From contig NZ_AP014631.1 of assembly GCF_000828855.1 (NCBI RefSeq), forward strand, positions 372,001-436,000: a DNA stretch of 64,000 bases. The letters run 5' to 3'. The notes beneath the pieces are model-generated. The model was not told where the DNA came from. It did no database searches and saw nothing but the letters and a program-made list of their open reading frames with translations. Source of the DNA: Metamycoplasma canadense. GTDB lineage: Bacteria > Bacillota_I > Bacilli_A > Mycoplasmatales > Metamycoplasmataceae. How positions within the stretch are numbered: position 1 is the first letter of the stretch; each line of letters opens with the position of its first letter. The translations under genes and the position numbers were made by a program. Shown here piece by piece: positions 11,637 to 20,800 of this stretch.

Positions 11637-12078
11637 TTATATATACTAAAGAGCAATATGCTCAATATTAACTTAACAACCGTGAATTATACAAAAAAGA
11701 ATTATTAGATTTTGTCCCTTCAATTATAAAAAAGGAACTAGAAAATGAAGTGATATTAACTAAAATTGATAATTTAACTAATTCACATTTTATTGTCAAA
11801 AGTTTAGTAGATAAAGATGAAATTAATAAAAATTGATGAGGCATTAGCTGGTGTTGGATATAAATTTGTTGATAGTCAAGACATTAAAGATGTTATTAAA
11901 GCTAAAAAACCCAGCTGAAGATTTGAAAGCAAATTTGAAACGATCAAATGATTAGTTCAAGGGTTAGAAAAATATGTAATAAATTAAAGAAGTAACTAAT
12001 TCTTATATTAATGAAGTATTAAATAATAACAAAACACAATCATTAAATCAATATTATAACAATATGTTAAAAGCTTGT
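11637..12078 (+). pseudogene. Decayed paralogue fragment of the 9835 gene
   Basis: Conceptual translation in shifting frames gives TKEQYAQY, then a stop, then a segment ending NKNW, then KFETIKWLVQGLEKYV. These line up in the same order with parts of the upstream protein: TRNQYVQY, DTKISNLLNVQF..., and LKTIEWLVNEIF. At least one in-frame stop (TAA after AQY) and two frameshifts are present, and the N-terminal two thirds with the membrane anchor are missing. It looks like the remains of a tandem duplication that was later cut by the IS3 remnant beside it. It could still serve as donor sequence for recombination. Confidence 0.65.
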
Positions 12079-12084
12079 TAAATT

Positions 12085-12192
12085 TGCAATAAAAGAATAA
12101 TTACAAAATTAAAAAGAATGACACCTAAAAAATATAGATATCATTCCGTAAAAAATAATTTAAAATAATTTTGTTAGTCCAACTTTTTGGTT
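12085..12192 (+). mobile_element. IS3-family remnant, copy 3 (3' end only)
   Basis: This plus-strand fragment encodes NKRIITKLKRMTPKKYRYHS and a few more residues, ending in TAA at 12166-12168, the same C-terminus as copies 1 and 2. It is followed by TTAGTCCAACTTTTTGG, the right inverted repeat. It is inverted relative to the other two copies, so the copies bracket the two surface genes. Confidence 0.75.
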
Positions 12193-12285
12193 CATTATAT
12201 TGAGAAAAAATCTTAGTTTTTTTTATAAATTTAAATATAAAAATTAGATAGACACTAATATAATACCTATTTAATTTTTATTTTG

Positions 12286-13102
12286 TTAAAACTTAAATAA
12301 TTCTATTTCATATATTGTATCTTTATTTTTAAATTTAAACGGTATAACTATTGTCCCATCTTCTTTTTTTAAAAATGATAAATAATCATTTTTGTTATTT
12401 GTAGAAACTATTTCATTATTTTTTAATAATTCGATAAATTCGTTATCAAAAGTTAGATTTTTAAGTTCTTTATCCGATCTTTTTGTTCCAAATTTTAAAA
12501 CATATTTTTTAGATTTTTTACTAGGTTTAATTTTTTCAAAATATTTTTAATCAGTTTCGTTTTCTTCAGATAGTATTTTTTTAATATCATTTGTTTGTTT
12601 TTTGTACTAATTTACCAGTGAATATTTTTATTTTTAATTTTTTCTGCAATTTCTTCTTGTTTTGAATCATCAGGAGTTTTTTGAGGAGCAGTTGGTGATG
12701 TTTCATCAGATGATTGATCTTTTTCTTTTTTTTCTGGATTATCATTTGTTGATTTACTAGGTTTTGTTGTTATTGGCGAGTTTGATATTTTGGATTTTCT
12801 ATATTTTTGTTACCAGGTTCATTTAATTTGTTCATTTTTTGTTCTAATGCGCTAATTTCATTTATTTTTTTATCTATTTCGTTTTTTATATTTTTATTTA
12901 AATTTTCTAAATCTTCAATTTTATTTTCTAAAGAAGAAATTATTTTCAAAAGTTCATCTTTTTTGTTATTATATTCTTCTTTTAAAACTTCTTTTTCATT
13001 TATTAATTCATTTTTATCATTGCATGATGCTAAGGATATGGGCAAACTTGTTATTGCAATTGAGGATGCAATAGTTAATAAAATTTTTTTAATTTTTTTC
13101 AT
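12286..13102 (-). pseudogene. Broken lipoprotein gene
   Basis: The minus-strand frame from 13102 begins with a clear lipoprotein signal (MKKIKKILLT...SLASC) and a coiled coil, but stops at 12770-12772. The next frame continues with a Pro/Thr/Lys/Asp-rich linker (SPITTKPSKSTNDNPEKK...). After another shift, a C-terminal domain (KKYVLKFGTKRSDKEL...IYEIELFKF) follows; it carries an internal TAA and ends at 12286-12288. Two frameshifts and one nonsense codon make it a pseudogene unless the frame is restored by slippage. The N-terminus is similar to the lipoprotein at 7578, suggesting a paralogous family. A truncated product of about 110 residues could still be made. Confidence 0.7.
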
Positions 13103-13260
13103 TTATTATCTTTAAAACTAAATTTAATTGTTATTATTTCTTGTGTAATTTAATTCTATTATTAACTTTTTATAAGTTATATATAATAGGTTAAAAACAC
13201 TCAAATTTAATTTTTAGATTATATTATTGACTATTATTTTGATTTAAAATTTAAAAAATA

Positions 13261-13297
13261 AAATTTACAACCAGTTATTTAAGTTGTAAATTTTTTT
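13261..13297 (-). terminator. Terminator after nadE
   Basis: AAATTTACAAC (13261-13271) and GTTGTAAATTT (13283-13293) form a perfect 11-bp stem with T-rich flanks on both strands. It ends the leftward nadE transcript. Confidence 0.75.
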
Positions 13298-13321
13298 ATT
13301 TTTTCTAAGTTAAAAATTAAT

Positions 13322-14089
13322 CTAAATTAGTTTTGGACCTTTAGGAATCATTTTTCTTTTATGTTCAGTTTTTTTGATTTGTATTTCTATTTTTTTTATT
13401 ATTTCATATGAAACTAGATTTTTATTTTTAAAATAGTTTTCAAATTGTTCATAACTAAAACCAAGTTCATCTTCGTCAAATTGATTTTCAATTAAATTAG
13501 CACTTGGGCGTTTATTTATTATCTCGTGAGGTGCATTTAAAATTTCAGCTATTTTATAAATATCACTTTTAAATAAATTAGCAAATGGTAATAAATCGCA
13601 CGCCCCATCACCTCATTTGGTAAAATAACCTAAAAAATACTCATTGAAATTATCGGTACCTAAAACTAGTGAATTATTTTTTTGAGCCTCAGTATATAAA
13701 ACATTCATAAAAAATCTAGATTTGCAATTAGCTTTTATTCAATTATTTTCTAAATTAAATTTTTTAGAAAATAAATTAAATTCTTTAGTCAAATTAATAG
13801 TTTTTATTGAATTATTTAAAAGTTTATTAAGTTTTTTGATATGTTTTTCATTTTCTAAATCTTTTTTAGTTTTTAAATAATAAAAATGAGCATTTTCTTT
13901 AAATAATTGATAAGAAATTAAAGCTAGCGCACAACTATCTATACCTCCAGAAATGCCCAAAGTAATTCCTTGTGAGTTTGCATTTCTAACTTTTTTATAT
14001 ATTCATTTTTTAATTCTTTTAACTAAATTTTCGTATTTCAAGACTTCATTTTTATTTTTTATATCAAAGTTATATCAACCATTTTTCAT
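13322..14089 (-). CDS. nadE: NAD synthetase
   Basis: This encodes 255 residues. NadE converts nicotinic acid adenine dinucleotide to NAD using ATP and ammonia, the last step of NAD synthesis. The PP-loop motif SGGIDS is at residues 47-52. Later conserved blocks include LGTDNFNEYFLGYFTKWGDG and an LLPFANLFKSDIY segment, then NQFDEDELGFSY, all typical of the ammonia-dependent short form. There is no glutaminase domain. The reading frame needs TGA as Trp at several places. ATG at 14087-14089 is chosen because it gives the usual length before the PP-loop. It is monocistronic, divergent from efp, with a strong terminator downstream. Confidence 0.93.
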
Positions 14090-14261
14090 ATTAAATATAT
14101 TGTATTATTAAAATAATAAAAAACTTTTTATTTTATTTTTATATTTGCTTTTGGTAATTAATTTATAATTTTTATTATTTAAAAAATATAATGTCTATTA
14201 AAAATATCGTTTAATAAAATTAAATTAAAACTATTAAATTAAATTTAAGGAGAAATAAATT

Positions 14262-14819
14262 ATGATAAATGTTAATGATTTAAAACCAGGAGTCACTTTT
14301 AAATTAGATGGAAATATTTATGTTGTTTTAGAGGCTCAACATTCAAAACAAGGTAGAGGACAAGCTAACGTTAAAGCAAAAGCAAAAGATTTAAGAACAG
14401 GATCAACAACAATAAAATCTTTTACTGGTGGTGAAAAAGTAGAAAAAGCTATGATCGACAAGGTTTCAATGGATTATTTATATAATGCAGGTGAAGTTGT
14501 TGTTTTAATGGATCAGGAAACATTTGAACAAATTGAAATACCAGTTGAAAATTTAAAATGAGAACTTAATTTCTTAAAAGAAGGAATGAAAATTATTGTT
14601 AGAAAATATGAATCTGAAGTTTTAGATATTGAATTACCTGCTAATGTTGCTTTAGAAGTGATTGAGGCTCCAGATGCGGTTAAAGGTAATACAGCCCAAG
14701 CTGCGCAAAAGAAAGTAACTTTAGAAACAAATTTTGTTCTTGAAACACCTCTTTTTATAAAAGAAGGTGAAACTATTTTAGTTTCAACAGAAACTGGTAA
14801 GTATGTAGGAAGAGCATAA
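14262..14819 (+). CDS. efp: Translation elongation factor P
   Basis: This encodes 185 residues, the normal EF-P length. EF-P binds between the P and E sites and rescues ribosomes stalled at polyproline. Domain I carries the loop SKQGRGQA; the tip residue, the usual site of modification, appears to be Arg32 rather than Lys. Domains II and III follow, with ...IEAPDAVKGNTAQ and a KYVGRA C-terminus as expected. One TGA-Trp codon lies at 14559. AAGGAGAAATAAATT precedes ATG. A small gene follows after 2 nt and then a transketolase-like gene overlaps it, so the three are likely cotranscribed. No EF-P modification enzyme is visible in the window. Confidence 0.95.
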
Positions 14820-14821
14820 TT

Positions 14822-15133
14822 ATGCGTAATTATATATCAGTTAATACAAAGATTAACTTTGATTTTAAAGTTGAAATAAATGCAATATATGACGCAATTA
14901 ATTCTTTTTTTAATAATCAAGAAGCAATTATTTTAAGTTCCGAACCAATAGTTGTTATTAATGATAATAAAAGTAATTTAGATATTTTTATAAAATATAA
15001 ATTAAAAAAAGATGCGATTTTGTCTTTTGAAACTAAAAAAATGATTTTTATGTTGCAGCAAGCTTTGCAATCATTAATCAATGTAAAACCTAATAATATT
15101 AATATGGTTTTTGAAGGTTTTTATGACATTTAA
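14822..15133 (+). CDS. Small conserved-looking protein, possibly Asp23/Gls24-like
   Basis: This encodes 103 residues, begins 2 nt after efp and overlaps the start of the next gene by 11 nt, which implies translational coupling. Predicted secondary structure alternates strand and helix. There is a hydrophobic strand pair (IVVINDNKSNLDIFIKYKL) and a helix (MIFMLQQALQSLINV), reminiscent of the small Asp23/Gls24 (DUF322) fold. That assignment is only a resemblance. It has no signal peptide or membrane segment, so it is likely cytoplasmic. Its tight packing between efp and the degenerate transketolase suggests the three are kept together. Confidence 0.7.
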   Translation: MRNYISVNTKINFDFKVEINAIYDAINSFFNNQEAIILSSEPIVVINDNKSNLDIFIKYKLKKDAILSFETKKMIFMLQQALQSLINVKPNNINMVFEGFYDI

Positions 15134-16973
15134 AAATAAAAGAATTAATAATTTAGTAATTGATAATATTAAGGTTAACTCATTGGCACAAATTGCTAAT
15201 TCAAAAACAACTAACATTGCAATTAACATAAGTGCTGCTAAAATATTTCATGCACTTTTTGGATTTCATTATAAATTTGATTTAAAAAATCCTCACTGAG
15301 TTTCAAGAGATAGATTTATTTTAAGTACATCAGAGGCTAATCCAACTTATTATTCAATGCTTTATTTATTGGGATTAATCGATAAAAGTCAAATTAAAAA
15401 TATTAATAAACCTATTTCTGAATATAATAATTTTTTAAAAAGAAATAATAAACTAGGAATTGAAATCTCTTCATCTAAACCTGGCTATGGTGTAGCTGAG
15501 GCAGTTGGTATTGCAATTGCTGAATCTTATTTATCAAATAATTTTAAAGAAATTAGCCATTATACATATTTATTTGTTTCTACAAAAGATTTAGAAAGCG
15601 GGATTGCAAACGAAGCATTACAATATGCAGGGTCAATAAATTTAAATAAACTAATTATTTTGTTTGATTCAAATTCTTTATTAAGTAGTTTTAAAAATCA
15701 AAAAAATAATTTAAATATTCAAAAAACTTATGAATCTTTTGGTTTTAAATATATAAAAATAAATAATGCTAATTATAAAAATATTGTAAAAGCAATTTCA
15801 AAAGCAAAAAAAAGTAATAAACCAACATTTATCGAAATAAAAACATCATTAGGTGAATTAAGCTTAAATAATATTAAAAATTACTACACTGAAACATCTA
15901 ATTTAACATTTGAACAAATTGATGAATTTAAAGAAAAAAGTAATTTTAAAAAAAGTGATTCATTTGACTTATATCCTGAGGTTTTTGAAGAATATAAAAA
16001 AGTTTTTTATAAAAATAATAATTTGTATAAAAAATGAACAGCATCAGATCAATTAATTAATTTCCTAAATGAAGAATTAAAAGAAAATGTTAACGATAAT
16101 TTTCTTTCAAATAATAACAATATAGATTCTAATTTATTCACAATTATTAATAATATTTTTGATAAATATAAAAATACATTTGCCCTTTCTTCATTTCTAT
16201 TAACATTAACCAAAATTAAAAATGCAAACGGTGTATATGCACCTAATCATTTAGATGGCAGAAATTTATTATTAGGAATGAAAAAAAATGCTATGGGATT
16301 AATCGCTAATGGTCTTTATATTCATTCTAACATTAAACCATTTGTATTTAATACTTTATCTAATGCAGAGACATTAATACCAAGTTTAAGAGATGCAGTT
16401 TTTAATAATTTAAAAATTTTATTTATTTTAAAAAATGATTTAAATACAATTGAAAATTCTAATATTTCATATCAAGAGGAAGAACAAATAAGTATGCTTT
16501 CTCAAATTGAAGGATTAAAAATTTTATATCCCGCAGATTTAAAAGAATTAACTGGCTCAATTGAATATTATTTAAATAAAGCAAAAACTCCTGTTGTAAT
16601 TATTACTAATTTTTCAAGTAATTGAAGTTGTGAAAATACTTCTAAATACAATTTTATTTCTGGTTCTTATTTTGTTTTAAAAAATAACTCTGAATTTAGT
16701 TTGTTAGCTAAAGGTTCGGATTTACCAACCGCTTATAAGATTGCAAGTAAACACAACCTAAATTTAATTTCTATTTCTAACGATGAAAATTTAAACAAAT
16801 TAGATTATAATAAAAAATTAGCAATTACTTTTACTAAGGATATTGCAGACGGTTGAATGCGTTATGCTAAATATAATTTAAATATTAACAATTCTAATAA
16901 TAAACTTAAATCTGATTTTAATAATGTTGAAAAATCAATAAAAACTATTTTAAACAAAAAAAATAACAGCTAA
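15123..16973 (+). CDS. Transketolase-like protein with lost catalytic residues
   Basis: This encodes 616 residues and overlaps the preceding gene. The overall order of transketolase segments is kept: WVSRDRFILS, then PGYGVAEAVGIAIAESYL, NEALQYAGSINLNKLIILFDS, GMKKNAMGLIANGLYIH, and LKILYPAD. The key residues are replaced. The GHGS position reads TSEAN. The thiamine-diphosphate GDG motif reads STKD (about residues 153-156). The catalytic Glu of the GIREHAMG motif is Lys388 in GMKKNAMG. The His/Gly-rich segment after the VFTHDS position is LKNDLNTIE. The protein therefore probably cannot bind thiamine diphosphate or catalyse ketol transfer. A structural or regulatory role is inferred; a functional tkt should exist elsewhere. 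ATG at 15123 is preferred to an upstream TTG at 15111. Confidence 0.85.
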
Positions 16974-17000
16974 AACACGAAAATTTTTTTCGTGTTTTTG
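16974..17000 (+). terminator. Terminator after efp operon
   Basis: AACACGAAA and TTTCGTGTT form a 9-bp stem directly after the stop codon, followed by TTTTG TTTT. Confidence 0.7.
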
Positions 17001-17139
17001 TTTTAAAAAATAGTTAAAAGTTTTATTTTTTGTAGAATTTGTTTTTTGTTTTTAGTTTAAAAATTTATTAATTTTTATAAAATTTAATTATTGAAATGTC
17101 TTAAATACATTTTTTATTTAAATAAGGTGGGTAAGCGAT

Positions 17140-17748
17140 ATGAAAAAGATGAAAATTTTATCTTATGTTATAAATATGCCCATAATGCTCGCTATTTCTG
17201 GAATCGCTATTTCTGGAATCGCTATTTCTTGTGCAAAAAATTATTCAAATAAGTTAAGTAATCAAGAAATAAAAAACTATGATTTAAAAGTTACTGAAAT
17301 TGAAAATAAGATCCCAATAGTTAAGCAAAAATTAAAAAATTGATATTCTTTAGTCCCTAATGATTTGTTTCAAACAGTAAATCAAATTGAAAAAGAATTA
17401 GTAAACTTAAAAAGTTTAAAAGATGCAAAAAATTATGAGATTTTAAATTTAGTTATATTTAAAATTAATGCAATATTAAAAACCTTAAACGATACGATAA
17501 TTTTAAATCAAAATATATTATTGTCAAGTTTTAATGAACTTATTCAAAATTATAATAAATTGAAAGAATCAAATAAATATAATACAAACTTATGATTGAG
17601 TGAAAAATATGATGAAATAATGCAATTAAAATTTAATATTGAAAAATTATTATTTAATGAAAAAAGTTCTTTAAAAACAAGAATAGGCTTTGAAGAACTT
17701 CTTAAAAAAATAAGTATTTTAGAAAAAGAGCTTAAAGAAAAAAAGTAA
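17140..17748 (+). CDS. Small lipoprotein, helical
   Basis: This encodes 202 residues. The signal peptide ends in AISC with Cys31, so the protein should be lipidated. The hydrophobic core contains SGIAI repeated, produced by a 15-bp DNA unit (GCTATTTCTGGAATC) present twice and followed by a partial third copy. The mature protein is all-helical in appearance and Lys/Leu/Asn-rich, with no recognised motif. It precedes the large DUF31 lipoprotein by 66 bp on the same strand, and its mature helical part looks like the helical N-terminus of that protein, so the two may share an operon or origin. Function is unknown. Confidence 0.75.
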
Positions 17749-17814
17749 ATGATTTTAAAACTATTTTAAAATAAAAAAATATTTCAATTTATTAATGTTA
17801 AGGATTTGAATATT

Positions 17815-20800
17815 ATGGGCACAAAGAAAAAAGCTATTTTATTATCAACTTCATTGTTTTTATTAACTTCGTCAGTATCTATACAATTAATTTCATGTAA
17901 AATAGATCAGAAAATAGATATTAAACATCAAAATAAAAGTCAAAAATTAAAAGAATTATCTATCTGAGTTACAAAATTAAATGATATTAATTGAAATTTA
18001 TTAGATAAGACTACAGCAGTTAAATTTAAAAAAATTAGTAACGATTTATTGGAGTCGTATACTAATTTTTCATACTTAAAAAGTGAAAAATCATTTGACG
18101 ACTACTATCAAATAGTTAATAATTTTAAACAAGAAGTTGAAAAAAAGTTTGATTTAAATTTAAATAAAATAAATCAAAATCAAAAATCAATACAAGAAAT
18201 AAAAGAACCTATTTTAGATAAAGATATTCTTAATAACAACTTTGACATCGATAATTTAATTCAAACAAATTACTATCCAGATTTTGATAATATAGTAATT
18301 AAGATTTCAAAAAACGAAAAAGATTTAACTAAAAAACTTCCTAAAAAAATATTAGTTACTTTTGCTAAGAGAAATGTTTTATTACCGGTTGAATGAAATA
18401 ATTTAATTATTAAAAAGAGAACTTCAACAAATATGTTTTCTGAAGTTGAAGGTAAATTTATTTTTAATAATAAAGAGTATAAAGTTAAGACAATTTTTAA
18501 TGTATACGATGAAATAGAAAAAGATCCAAATATTAAATGATCTATTATAGATGATTCGATTAATGCCGTATCGCTTGATAAAGAAGAATATAAAACCAAT
18601 TTAATATTCAACAATGAGAAACAAGTTTTTGAAATAACTAATTCAGATGAAAAATATAATTTAAATAATATAGAAAACAAAATAAAAATAAAATTTAATA
18701 ATCCTAATATTAATTATTCAATCTCTTTACTAAGTGAAACTTTTACAAACCAAAAAATCAAAACATTAATATCAAAAGAATTTGTAATCAAAACCTTTAA
18801 TGAAAATAATTTTTTATTAAATAAATACATTCTTATTATTAAAAAAAATAATATTGAGAATATTAATAGCAACATCAAAATAAATTTAAAAAATTTAGAT
18901 ATAAATCAATATAGTGCAAAAAAAATAATTTTAAAATCATTTTTTGACAGAGTGAATCATTTTAACTATAAAGCTAAAAATACATATAAAATTTTAAGTA
19001 ATATTCATAAAAAATTAACTTACGAAAAATTAAATGAATTTGACAATAATAAAATAATTGAAATTGATCATTTAATTTTAAATGCTGAGTTTTTAATTGA
19101 AAATTTTAAAGATTTTAATTTTGAAAATGAATATAAAAATAATTTAAAAAATGAAATTATAGAAAAAATTAAAAATAATATACTTGAATATTCAAAATTA
19201 AACGAATTAAAGAAAAATATTAATGATTTTGAAAATTTAATTAAAAATGATCCTTCAATAAATGATTTTAAAGAAATTTTTAAAAATAAAATTAGAAATG
19301 AAAATTTATTGTCAGATAATGATAAAAAAATATTAATAGATGGTTTAGAAAAATCTTATTTTTTAATATCTGACATTTATTTAAAATTAACCAATTTAAA
19401 AATAGAAACAAAACTTAAAATAAATGAAATTAAAAATAAAATTTTAACAAATACATTTATTGGGAATCCCTTAAAATCTTATTTACTTTTAAAAATTAAT
19501 TTAATCGATAATTATGAAAAGTTAGATTTAATTTCACAAGAAATAAATCAAATTTTAAATAATGCAAATTCAATTATAAATATTATTAACAAAAGTTTTG
19601 AAGAAATTAAAAATAACAAAATAGGTGGAAATAAAGCTAATATTTTGTATAAATTATTAGTAAAATATAAAAATATTTATTCAAGAAAATCAAGTTTAAT
19701 TTTATCGAATGAAAATTTAGATCTTTTTTTATTTGAATTAAAAAATTGACTAATTTTAGAAAATGATAATGAACCAAATGTTTCAATTTTTAATAAGGAA
19801 GTTGAAAAAGTTTTTGATCCTACTAGAATTAAGAACGAAAACATCGAAAGATGAAGAAATTTAGATTTAGAAAGATTCATGAATATCGCCTCTTTGAATA
19901 GTCAAACTAGCAATATTATGCTTAAGGACTTAGATACTGATTTTCTTGATTTTGAAATTGAAAATATAAAATTTTCGAATGATAAAAGTGCGTCAGTTAT
20001 TACATATAAAATAACACATAAATTTAATCCAAATTTAAATTCAACAAGAGAATTAAGTATTGAATTACCAAATGATAATATTATTCCTAAAATTAAAGCT
20101 ATTGAGCAAAGTAAAAACCTAGATTCATATTTTAATATTGACTATCATTCATTATCAAAAATGTCTTATAATGAATTTAAAAGTAACTTTAATTTACAAA
20201 AAACTAATGAAATTTTAGGAATTCAATTTTATGCTAATTTTGATTTACAAACAATAACTAAGAAAACTAAATATATTCATGAAAGTTTTGAGTATAAAAT
20301 TAAAAATATTCCAAGATATGAAAATTCAAGACTTTATGCTACTGTTTCTTTTCTTTTTAATGGTAACGTATTTTTTGAAAAAGAGCTTGAAAGTGAAAAA
20401 AATATTGTATTTCAAAATAATTTTGCAACTCAATCAGATGATGATGTTATTGATTTAGAAAAAGCTAAATCAATAGTTAATAATCGAGATTTAATTTTAA
20501 CTAATTTATATCTTAAAAAGGATTCTAAAATAACACATCAAGATATTTATCCAGAAGAGATTTTAACTAAATTACCAGAATTATACGATTTACCAACTTT
20601 TGGTAAATACCGTGTTGCCCCAAAAAAAATATTAGAATCTTTAGATTATGAAGAAGCTAAATGAGGTGGTATCGCTCGAACTATTTGGGCAGTTCAAGAA
20701 AAAATTACTAATGAAAACGGAAAAGTAGATTGAAAGTGAGTTGAAAATACAGAATCGGAAGTAATTCATAATATTGATCATTTTAAAAGATATCAATACT

